The notes beneath the pieces were generated by a model, which worked only from the letters and a program-made list of their open reading frames with translations, had not been told where the DNA came from and did not search any database. A stretch of 36,963 nt of DNA. Source: Flavobacteriaceae bacterium. GTDB taxonomy: Bacteria > Bacteroidota > Bacteroidia > Flavobacteriales > Flavobacteriaceae. Below, piece after piece: positions 8,841 to 19,000 of the stretch (positions are counted from its first letter, which is position 1; every line of letters starts with the position of its first letter). The stretch is taken from assembly GCA_947453885.1 (NCBI GenBank), contig CANGIF010000032.1, positions 1 to 36,963 on the forward strand, given 5' to 3'. The position numbers and the translations under genes are program-made.

Positions 8841-8872
8841 TTGACAAATGATTTTTTTTTGTAATACATTTA
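8841..8872 (+). promoter_or_regulatory. Putative promoter for the MBOAT-SGNH pair
   Basis: TTG (8841-8843), a 21-base T-rich spacer and TACATTTA (8865-8872; the consensus TAnnTTTG with the last G replaced) fit the Bacteroidota promoter pattern. It lies 51 bases before the ATG at 8924 in the divergent gap with the DUF5723-like gene. One mismatch makes this tentative. Confidence 0.3.
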
Positions 8873-8923
8873 ATAAAAACTTTATATTTACCAACTTTGG
8901 TTACACTCTCGCGATAATGTATT

Positions 8924-10354
8924 ATGCTGTTTAACAAAATAGAATTTGCCTACTTTTTTGGTATAGTTTACGTACTGTATTGGTTTGTTTTTTCTAAAAA
9001 TTTAAAACAACAAAATGCAGTAGTACTCATTGCTAGTTTTTTTTTCTTTGCTTGTTTTGATTGGCGATTTTTGTTTTTACTTTTTTTTACAATTGTCCTT
9101 GATTTTTTTATTGCACATAAAATTCACAATTCGCAATGGCATAAAAAACGCTGGCTTTGGGCTTCTATAAGTATCAATTTATCTTTTCTTGGTATTTTTA
9201 AATATTATAATTTTTTTATTGAAAACGTTGCTAAAATAGGCAATCATTTTGGGTGGAACCATCAGGAATGGGCGCTTAAAATCATCTTACCTGTTGGAAT
9301 TTCTTTCTATACTTTTCATGGTTTGTCCTACGTAATTGACGTTTACAATGGAAAAATTAAACCGGTCGATAACTTTGTAAACTATTCTCTTTTTGTGAGT
9401 TTTTTTCCGTTACTTGTGGCAGGTCCAATAGAAAGAGCTACGCATTTACTTCCACAAATTCAAACAAAACGAAACTTTGATTACGCCAAATCCGTTGACG
9501 GGTTGCGCCAAATTTTATGGGGCTTAGTAAAGAAAATTGTAATTGCCGACAACTGTGCCGTTTATGTCAATTCCATTTTTGAGGCGCCCAACCAGTATTC
9601 CGGCAGTTCGCTATTTGTAGGTTGTTTGCTGTTTTCATTTCAAATTTATGGCGATTTTTCGGGGTATTCCGATATTGCATTAGGAACTGCTCGTATGTTG
9701 GGATTTGAATTGTTTCAAAATTTTTCGTTTCCGTATTTTTCAAAAAGCAGTTCTGAGTTTTGGAAACGTTGGCACATTTCGCTTTCAAGCTGGTTTCGGG
9801 ATTATGTTTACATTCCTTTAGGTGGTTCAAGAGGGTCTAAATTTCAAAGTATTCGTAATGTTTTGATCGTATTCTTATTAAGTGGTTTTTGGCATGGTGC
9901 CAATTTTACATTTCTCTTTTGGGGATTTTTACACGTACTGTTCTTTTTACCTAGCTTTGTAAGCGCTGACAAACAAACTAGAATTTTAGAAGTAAATACA
10001 AATAGTGCTATCTCAACGATGACCGATTTTTTGAAAATGACGAGTACTTTTTTAATGGTTTCCTTTGCTTGGATATTTTTTAGATCGAGTTCCATTTCGG
10101 TAGCTTTTCACTATGTTGATACGCTTTTTTCGGCTTCTTTATTTCAATTTCCAGAAGTAGTTCCTAAAACAGTTATTGGTTACCTGTTGCTTTTTATTTG
10201 TATTGAATGGATGGGCAGAAACGATTTGTACGCAATTGAAAAATTGGGTTTACAATGGAACAAAGCCCTTCGGTTGGGTTTTTATTACCTATTAACCTAC
10301 TTAATTTTATATTATTATGGCGCTGATTTTCAATTTTTATATTTTCAATTTTAG
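8924..10354 (+). CDS. MBOAT family O-acyltransferase (AlgI/DltB-like), 476 aa
   Basis: This is a polytopic inner-membrane acyltransferase expected to pass an acyl group from a cytoplasmic donor across the membrane to a surface or periplasmic acceptor. Seen: about ten hydrophobic segments, the family stretches LPVGISFYTFHGLSYVID (near 126), FPLLVAGPIERA (near 165), GDFSGYSDIALG (near 245), FWKRWHISLSSWFRDYVYIP (near 283) and SGFWHGANFTFLFWG with the likely catalytic H324; a second His (H337) follows in FLHV. Length is typical. The TAG stop directly abuts the ATG of an SGNH-like gene, the usual arrangement for MBOAT plus a DltD/AlgJ-type helper. The acceptor (exopolysaccharide, lipopolysaccharide, glycan) cannot be told because no polysaccharide genes are nearby. 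Confidence 0.92.
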   Translation: MLFNKIEFAYFFGIVYVLYWFVFSKNLKQQNAVVLIASFFFFACFDWRFLFLLFFTIVLDFFIAHKIHNSQWHKKRWLWASISINLSFLGIFKYYNFFIENVAKIGNHFGWNHQEWALKIILPVGISFYTFHGLSYVIDVYNGKIKPVDNFVNYSLFVSFFPLLVAGPIERATHLLPQIQTKRNFDYAKSVDGLRQILWGLVKKIVIADNCAVYVNSIFEAPNQYSGSSLFVGCLLFSFQIYGDFSGYSDIALGTARMLGFELFQNFSFPYFSKSSSEFWKRWHISLSSWFRDYVYIPLGGSRGSKFQSIRNVLIVFLLSGFWHGANFTFLFWGFLHVLFFLPSFVSADKQTRILEVNTNSAISTMTDFLKMTSTFLMVSFAWIFFRSSSISVAFHYVDTLFSASLFQFPEVVPKTVIGYLLLFICIEWMGRNDLYAIEKLGLQWNKALRLGFYYLLTYLILYYYGADFQFLYFQF

Positions 10355-11284
10355 ATGCGTAAATTAATTCTAAAAATAGGTTGGTTTTCAATTCCAATTG
10401 TAGTTTTTTGCGGTGCCATTGAACTGTTTTACCGCTTTGTACCCAACGATTATTCTGTAAAACACGCAACAATTCCAAGTAAATTCAAAAACACCGAAGT
10501 TTTGATTTTTGGGAATTCGCATACTTTTTATGGTTTAAATCCACATTATTTTGATAGACCTACTTTCAATTTGGCTTTTGTGAGCCAAACGTTGTATTTT
10601 GACAAGTTGCTTTTTGATACCTACATTTCAAAATTTCAAAACTTAAAATGCGTAATTCTTCATATAGAATATACCAGTTTGAGCGAACTTGTTGCTACAA
10701 AAGAAAACAATTGGCGGAAATACTATTATCGTTATTACTTGAAATTGAATGTTCCATCCATCTCTAAATTTGATATAAGAAAGTATTCGTTAGCAACCAC
10801 CCGAACCATCAATTTCAATACAAAATTAATGGTGCAGTATTGTAAAGAAGGAAGTATCGTAAATTGTGACTCTAACGGATTCGGAATAGATTATACACCC
10901 GAAAAAAGCATTAAAATAGAAAAAAAAGACGCTTTAAAAAGGGTTGAAAATGTTGAAGACCATTTGATGGATTTTACAGAGAATTACAACCGAATTCAGT
11001 CAATGATTACCACTTGCAACAAAAGAGGCATAAAAGTAATTATTCTAAACATGCCTGTTACAACCTATTTTTCGGAAGCTGTAAACCAAACTAAACTTAA
11101 AAAAATTCAAAAAACTTGTAGCGAAATTGCGCAACAAAATAAAAATGTAACCTATTTGAATTTATTCCAAAACCGTACTTTTATTGCTGATGATTTTTAT
11201 GATGTTGACCATTTAAATACAAACGGTGCCAAAAAATGTTCCTTACTAGTAAATCGATTTTTAAATGCGTATTTGGGAAATTGA
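10355..11284 (+). CDS. SGNH-hydrolase-like membrane-anchored protein, 309 aa
   Basis: One N-terminal transmembrane segment (about 8-25, WFSIPIVVFCGAIELF) is followed by an extracytoplasmic domain. The block VLIFGNSHTFYGL puts a serine (S55) in the place of the SGNH block I nucleophile. The C-terminal DVDHLNTNGA gives the D283-x-x-H286 pair of block V, so a catalytic triad is plausible. This resembles the helper proteins (DltD, AlgJ/AlgX and similar) that complete acyl transfer outside the membrane after an MBOAT. No gap separates it from the MBOAT stop, indicating co-translation. Role in O-acylation is inferred from the pairing; an esterase acting on the same polymer is an alternative. Confidence 0.8.
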   Translation: MRKLILKIGWFSIPIVVFCGAIELFYRFVPNDYSVKHATIPSKFKNTEVLIFGNSHTFYGLNPHYFDRPTFNLAFVSQTLYFDKLLFDTYISKFQNLKCVILHIEYTSLSELVATKENNWRKYYYRYYLKLNVPSISKFDIRKYSLATTRTINFNTKLMVQYCKEGSIVNCDSNGFGIDYTPEKSIKIEKKDALKRVENVEDHLMDFTENYNRIQSMITTCNKRGIKVIILNMPVTTYFSEAVNQTKLKKIQKTCSEIAQQNKNVTYLNLFQNRTFIADDFYDVDHLNTNGAKKCSLLVNRFLNAYLGN

Positions 11285-11752
11285 TGGGAAAAAGATTTTT
11301 TAATTACCTAATTTTATAAATACAGCTTTGAAATCATGGCAAAATTCTGCTTTTATCAAACTTAAACTTCAAAAGATTCTTGTATTAAGTCATTTTTAAG
11401 CTCTTTTTCACAGCAGCAATTTTGTTCTTAATTGTATATTTTTCAAAGTCTAACAACGCATAATTGCTAAAAAAAGTAACTAATTGATAAATCATAACAC
11501 AAAAAAATAAATATACAATGTGAAAATAATTTAGATTTGTAAATTAATTTTTTGAATACTGCTTGCTAAAAGAGTCAAAAACGATGTGTTACTAAGTATT
11601 TTGCCTCTGTTGGGTTCAATCAGGTGTTTTATTGCCCTGAAATTATTTGTATTACATTTAATCAATTAACTAATTAAACATTTATCAATAAAACTTAAAT
11701 AGTTACTATCTTTTTATAATAGTTAAAAAAAACAAAACATACAATTTCATCT
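11285..11752. other. Intergenic region, 468 bp
   Basis: Very AT-rich with no convincing open frame on either strand. A TAGATTTG (11532-11539) matches the -7 consensus but has no TTG at the proper distance. TATCTTTT near 11707, closer to the next gene, is a weaker -7 candidate. No clear terminator follows the SGNH gene. Confidence 0.5.
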
Positions 11753-12526
11753 ATGTGTCCCTATACAATAAAAAAAACGATCTTAATTGTAGAAAATAAT
11801 ACTCTAATTGCAAAAGATCTAAGAGAAATTGCAGAAGAAATGGGACATCTAGTTATTGATACTGTTCCAACCGTATCACAAGCGAAAGCATACATCGATA
11901 CCACATCGCTCGACTTAGTGTTGATTGATATCAATCTTGGCGACCACGAAGACGGAGTTAGTTTGGGTGAATACCTTTTAAAAAAAGATGCTGTTCCTTA
12001 TATGTATATCACTGGCGCTTGTAGCCCAGATGTTCTAGATCGTGTCAAAGAAACCCGTCCCTACGGCTATTTAGTAAAACCTTATAAAAAAATAGATGTT
12101 GAGGCCTCAATAACCATTATTTTAAACAATTTTATTCATAGAAAAATTGATGTTCAAAGGCAAAAAGATGAGAACATATCAGAAATTCCCTTTATCTTAA
12201 AGAAAGCCATTGAATTTATTGATGCTAATATTTATGAAAAAATTGATATTAACGATGTGGTAGCAAAAACCAATTGGAGCTACACCCATTTTCTGAGAGT
12301 TTTTAAAGAATATGTTGGCATGTCGCCCTATCAATATGTATTGCAAAAAAAAATAAAAAAAGCCTTAGCACAGTTAGTTGAAACCAATTTGCCCATTTCA
12401 CAAATAGGCTACAATCTGGGTTTTGAAAGTCATGGTACCTTTTCAAACACCTTTAAAAAAATAGCAGGGCAAACACCAGAATCTTACCGAAAACAAAAAG
12501 CTGTTGAAAATAATTTTTTGAAATAA
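11753..12526 (+). CDS. Response regulator with AraC-type DNA-binding domain, 257 aa
   Basis: An N-terminal receiver domain (about 9-125) has phosphoacceptor D59 in LVLIDINLG, T87 in YITGA and K109 in LVKPY. A linker leads to an AraC/XylS double helix-turn-helix (about 150-250): the first helix-turn-helix includes IDINDVVAKTNWSYTHFLRVFKEYVGMSP... and the second PISQIGYNLGFESHGTFSNTFKK. The acidic pair that binds magnesium is E14-N15 in LIVENN, so the second acid is replaced by Asn. That may weaken phosphorylation or shift the protein toward an active state. No kinase gene is adjacent, so it is an orphan. It stands 485 bases upstream of the giant adhesin-like gene on the same strand and may regulate it; this is inference from position. 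Confidence 0.88.
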   Translation: MCPYTIKKTILIVENNTLIAKDLREIAEEMGHLVIDTVPTVSQAKAYIDTTSLDLVLIDINLGDHEDGVSLGEYLLKKDAVPYMYITGACSPDVLDRVKETRPYGYLVKPYKKIDVEASITIILNNFIHRKIDVQRQKDENISEIPFILKKAIEFIDANIYEKIDINDVVAKTNWSYTHFLRVFKEYVGMSPYQYVLQKKIKKALAQLVETNLPISQIGYNLGFESHGTFSNTFKKIAGQTPESYRKQKAVENNFLK

Positions 12527-13011
12527 GTAACGTTTCGATTTATTAAAAACTGGTAGTTCAAATTTCCTTTGCTTATAGCTTAAGTAACTAAAATTCATAT
12601 GCAATTTAAATGAACTGAAGTGTTCATACTTTTAATAAAGTCGCAGTTTTACTATTAAAAATTAGTCCATTTTACTGTTTGTACCCTTTTAAAAAATAGA
12701 CAATTTTTAGTTTACTTAGGATATACAGTACATTCAAACCATGACATTTTCCTTTCTAACTACTTCAAATACAATCGCCAATAATTTGTAAATAAATAGT
12801 ATTAAAGTATTTGCATTTTGGCAGCTTTAACTTTCAAAAAACTATCATCTACTCTACTTTTGAATTTATACAAAAACAAATAATGTTGTTTTTTGATAAA
12901 CCATGTCTTAATTTAAATACTATTTCTTGAAGCATAACAATACTTTTGCGCTAAATTAAATACCACATTTATAATGTGTTAAGTTACTGTTAAAAAATAT
13001 ATTCTATCCCT
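12527..13011. other. Intergenic region before the giant gene, 485 bp
   Basis: No gene seen. A perfect inverted repeat, ATGAAC-6 bases-GTTCAT, lies at 12610-12627 and could be a regulator site. TACTTTTG (12941-12948) fits the -7 consensus about 64 bases before the ATG at 13012, but the nearest TTG (12927-12929) is only 11 bases upstream, so the promoter would depend on an activator if it is real. Long for an intergenic gap here, consistent with a regulated leader. Confidence 0.4.
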
Positions 13012-16000
13012 ATGAGAACAAAATTTTACTTTTCAGTGTTGTTTACGCTTGCTTTTATGTTACCATCCAGTTTTGGAGCAATCATTACTAGCGTAGGAGG
13101 AACGGTTTCTAGCGACCAAAACATTTGCTACGGTACACAGCCAGCAGCTTTAACCCTTTCAGGAAATGTCGGAAACGTTTTGTATTGGCAAAGTGCCAAC
13201 AACCCATCGTTTACTTCTCCAACAACTATTTCTTCCACTGCAACTAGTCTTTCAGGAAGTACAATTGGAAGTTTAACAGCAACTACTTATTTAAGAGCTG
13301 TAGTTCAATCTGGTGTTTCACCAATTGCTTATTCAACTTATGTAACCATAACTATAACTTCTAACAACACTGTTGGGACAGCTTCAAGTTCGCCAACTTT
13401 ATGTATAAATACTGCTATGCCCGATATTACACATAGTGTAACTGGGGCAACAGATATTGGGATTGCAACAGGACTGCCTGCTGGAGTAACTGCGTATTTA
13501 TCATTTAATACCATCAGTATTAGTGGTACACCTACTGAATCTGGTACTTTTAATTATAGTATTCCATTGATTGGAGGTTGTGGTAGTGTCAACGCAACGG
13601 GAACTATTACAGTTATTCCACTTAACACAGTTAGTGCAGCTTCATCCAGTCCAACACTTTGTATTTATACACCTTTAACTACAATTACACACGCAACTTC
13701 TGGCGTAACAGGTATTGGAATAACAACAGGGCTTCCTAGTGGATTAGTTCCTTCTTGGGCAAATAATACGGTTAGCATCGATGGAACTCCATTAGAATCA
13801 GGTACATTTACATATACTATTCAATTAACTGGAGGATGTAATAGTGTATATGCAACTGGTACAATAATAGTCAATCCAGAAAGTATTTCTCAACCAGGTA
13901 GCATTTCAGGTCAAGGAACTGTTTGTGCTGCTAGTAACACAACAACCTTACAGTTATCCGGTTATTTAGGAACTGTTCAATGGCAATCTTCAACTGATAA
14001 CATCGTTTTTAATACCATTTCTGGTCAAACCAACGATACTTTAATTTTAAATAATTTAACTGCAACGACTTATTATCAAGCGATAGTTACAAATGGAAGC
14101 TGTACTAATGGTACGGCAACTGCTGTTAGTATTATTGTAGATCCAATAGCCAATGCAGGAACTATATCTGGAGGAAGTATTGTTTGTGCAGGTGTAAATT
14201 CAACCACCTTAACAACAACTGGATACAGCGGAAGTTTGCAATGGGAACTTTCTACAGATGGTTCATCCTTTTCTCCAATTACTAATGCTACGGACGATAC
14301 TTATTTGGTTTCCAATTTGAGTACTACATCCTATTTTAGAGTTGTTTCAAGTAGTGGAACCTGCGGAAATGCAACTTCAAGTACAAAAACCATTACAGTA
14401 ATTTCAAGTGCAAGTTTACCTACTATTAGTGGATCATCAATTGTTTGTAATGGAACAAATTCAACAGTATTGACTTTAAGCGGAAGTAATTCAAATATTC
14501 AATGGCAATCGTCTTCAGATAATAGCAATTTTACTGATATTTCTGGTGCAACTGGAGTTACTTTAACTCCTACAAATTTAACATCAACTACCTATTACAG
14601 AGTTATTGCTTCAACTGGAAGTTGTGGAGTTTATACCTCAGCGAGTGCAAATATTACTGTAAATCCTGTTTCAGTAGCAGGTACAATAGCAGGTGGTGGA
14701 GTTACTGTATGTTCTGGTGTGAATTTGAACTCATTGACTTTGACAGGAAATGTAGGGACACTTCAATGGCAAACTTCGACAGATAATATTAACTTTACAA
14801 ATAGTAGTGGTGCAACAAATGCTACATACGATGCCATAAATCTAACTACAACCACCTACTTCAGGGCTGTGGTAACCAGCAACCCTTGTTCATCTGCTAC
14901 AACGGCATCTGTTGTAATTAACGTAGATGCTATGCCACAAATAAGTTCCATTACGGGAGCTAGTAATGTTTGTACAGGTACGAATTCAAAAACGTTAAGT
15001 GTTACTTCAAGTTTAGGCACAATACAATGGCAATCATCAAATGATAATAGTTCTTTTACTGCAATAAGTGGAGCTACAACTAACACTTATACTGCTTCAA
15101 ATTTAACAGCAACAACTTATTACAGAATTCAAGTAGCTTACGGAACTTGTTTACCTGTTTCTTCATCAGTAGCCATCATTGTTGATCCAACATCGGACAG
15201 CGGTACTGTTAGTGGTGGAACTGCATATTGTTCAGGAATTAATAGCACTGCACTTAGTTTAAATGGGGCAGTTGGTAGCCAAATACAGTGGCAATCATCT
15301 GCTAATAATACTACATTTTCAAATATAAGTGGAGCAAATGCTACAAATTACAGTGCACAAAACGTGAGTGCAACAACGTATTATCGAGCGATTGTTACTA
15401 GTGGAGCTTGTGCTTCTTCTACTTCAGCATCAAATGTAATTACAATTAATAGCTCTTCTACACCTGGTTCTATTTCGGGTGGAGGTATTACTGTTTGTGG
15501 TGGATCAAACAGTACTGTACTTACCCTTTCTGGCTATTCTGGAAACATTCAATGGCAATCTTCATCAGACAATTCTAATTTCAACGCTATATCTGGAGCT
15601 AATGCTGCTACATATACTGCATCTAGTTTAAGTAGTACGACTTATTTTAGAGCAGCTGTTACAGCAGGAACATGTGCAGTTGCCTATTCTGCTTCTTCTG
15701 TTATTGTAGTAAGTCCAAGTACAAATACAGGAACTATTTCAGGAGCAGGTTCGGTATGTAGTGGTACCAATAGTACCGTTTTATCAATTAGTGGCAATAC
15801 AGGAAGTATTCAATGGCAATCGTCAACGAACAATACTACTTTTACAAGTATTACTGGAGCTACCAATAGCACTTATACCGTTAATAATATTACTACCAAC
15901 ACTTATTACAGAATACTAGTTGTTAGTGGTGTTTGTACTTCTTCTACTTCAACTTCAGTATTGCTTACCGTGAATCCAACTTCATTAGGAGGTACTGCTA

Positions 16001-19000
16001 GCGGTTCAGCAACGGTTTGTTCAGGAACTAATTCGAGAACCATTACTTTAGCTGGAAGCAGAGGAACAATACAATGGCAATCATCAACCGATAATGTTAA
16101 TTTTTCTCCAATCTCAGGAGCAAATGCAAGTACTTACACAGCTACAAATTTAACGGCTACAACTTACTTTAGGTCGGCAACAACCAATGGTGTTTGTTCA
16201 ACAGCTAATTCAAATACAGTAACGATTACTGTGAATCCAATATCCGTTTCAGGAACCGTTAGTGGTGGAAACTCCGTGTGTACAGGTTCAAATACCACAA
16301 CGCTTTCAGTTTCTGGAAATACAGGAAATATTCAATGGCAAACTTCTTCAGATAATATTACGTTTAATTCAATTGGAGGCTCAACTGGATCGACTTATAC
16401 TGTTTCAAACCTTACAGCAACTAGATATTATAGAGTTGTAGTTACTAGTGGTGTATGCGCAGTATCGAATTCTGCTTCTAGTGCTGTAGTTGTTTCAGCA
16501 ACTTCATTAGCAGGTACAGTTTCAGGAGCAGGTTCTGTTTGTAGCGGTACTAATAGTAAAACACTTACCATTGCAGGCTATCGAGGTTCATTACAATGGC
16601 AGTCTTCGTCTGATAATAATACCTATACAAATTTGTCAGGTCAAACAAGTACTACATATACAGCGGTTAATTTGAATGCTACTACCTACTACAGAGTGGT
16701 AGTAACCAATGGAGCGTGTAGCTCGGTAATCACTTCACCAGTAACCATAATTGTTAATCCTACTGCGGTAGCAGGTACCATTTCTGGTGCTGGTTCGGTA
16801 TGTTCGCCAACAAATAGCACTACACTTACTTTAACTGGATACACTGGTAACATTCAATGGCAGTCGTCTCCAAATAATGTTACTTTTACAAATATAGCCG
16901 GAACAGCTACAGCTAGTTATACTGCAACTAATGTAACTGCTACTACTTATTATCGTTGTGTGGTTACCAACAATGGTTGTACGGCAACATCAGCTTCGAC
17001 GTCCATTACTATTGGTGCTCCTGGTGACCAAACAAGCTATGGAAACAATTCTTGGATTGGCTATATGTATGGAAATTATACGTCAGGAGCCACTCCACCA
17101 ACTGATTTATTTACTTCTACCTATAGAGGTTACATTACACAAAATCAAACTTTTGATATAAATAACACACCATTTACTGGACCAAATACTTGTGGAAGTT
17201 ATAATACTTATGTTGGTATTCGTTTTAAAATGCAAAAAACATTTACAGCTGGTTACTATAACTTTGTAATTGGAGGTGATGATGGCGTTCGATTGAGTTT
17301 TGATGGGGGAGCTACTTTTCCACTTTCAGGCTATAATTACCAGGGGTATAAAACTTTTAATTTAACTGTATATTTGAGTGGTTCGACCAATCTTGTAATG
17401 GAATATTTCCAAGGAAGTGGTGGTTATCGTGTATCATTTAATTACAGTTCATGTGGAAGCACCATTACAACAAGTGCTCCAACTTCAATATCTGGAGCCA
17501 CTACAATTTGTACAGGAGGTAGTACAACCTTAACAGCTCTTGGTTCAACAACTCAAACTGGAGATCAATACCAATGGGGAACAGGCACTTATTCGAGTAC
17601 GAACACCAATATCATAGCAAATACTCAGGCGGCAACTTTAGCCCCTACTACAACAACAACTTACTGGGTTAGAAAGACTGCAACTTGTGGGCTTCCAACA
17701 ACTCCAATTGCAGTAACAGTCAATGTAAATTCAAATTCTACTGTTGGCGGAACAGTTACTTCAAGTAGCATAGGTTGTGGCGATACAAGTACTACGTTAA
17801 GCCTAACTGGATATACTGGTACATCATTCCAATGGCAGTCTTCAAATTCTGCTACAGTCAATTTTACTGATATTGCAGGCGCAACAACTAATCCATATAC
17901 TGTAACTGGAATAAATTCTACAAAATACTACAGATGTATGGTCTCTGATGGGGTTTGTAGTAACTATTCAAATACAATAGCATTTACTTATTCAACCACC
18001 TTAATTCAAGGTGATCAAACCAGCTATGGTAACAATTCATGGATTGGTTATGTATATAATGCTTATTCATCAACAGCGAATCCACCAACTGATGTCTTTA
18101 CAGCACCCTACCGTGGTTATATAACACAATCTGAAAACTTTGACTTAAATAACACCCCATATAGTGGTACTAATTTATGTGGATCGTATTCTACTTATGT
18201 TGGAATTCGATTCAAAATGCAGAAAACATTTTCACCAGGCTATTATTCATTTACTATAGGTGGCGATGATGGTATAAGGTTAAGTGTTGATGGAGGAGCC
18301 ACTTTTATAGCTTCAAGTTGGCATAGTCAAGGATACACAACAATTACACAGTCAGTTTATTTAAGTGGTTCTACAAATCTTGTATTGGAATATTATCAAG
18401 GAAATGGAGCCTATAGGGTTTCATTTAACGACACGCCTTGTTTAGTTTCAGATGCGCCAACTGCAATTACTGGAACCACAACAATTTGTAGAAATGATAC
18501 TACTACTCTGACTGCTTCAGGAGGTACAACAATATCTGGTGTTACTTACCAGTGGGGAACGGGTTCAACTGTTGGTTCAAATATAATTGCAGGTCAAACA
18601 AGTGCGTCAATTTCTGTAAATCCTACCAATACAACTACTTATTGGGTTAGAAGGGTTGATACGATTGGATGTTTGATAACCAGTTCTGGTATTACAACCA
18701 CAGTTACTGTAATGACTCCAAGTGTAGCAGGAACAATTAGTGGAGCAGCAAATGTTTGCGCTACTTCAAATTCAACTGTACTAACTTTAACAGGTAATAC
18801 AGGTTCATCTGTACAATGGCAAAGTTCAGTCGATGGAATCAATTTCACAGATATTGCTGGTGCCAATGCTGCTACTTTTACAGCAAGTAACTTAACAACC
18901 ACTACTTATTACAGGGTTTCTGTAACTAACTCTCCTTGTACAAATGCTTATACCAATGCAGTTGTAATTACTGTTTACACTGCTTCATTAGCAGGTGCTA

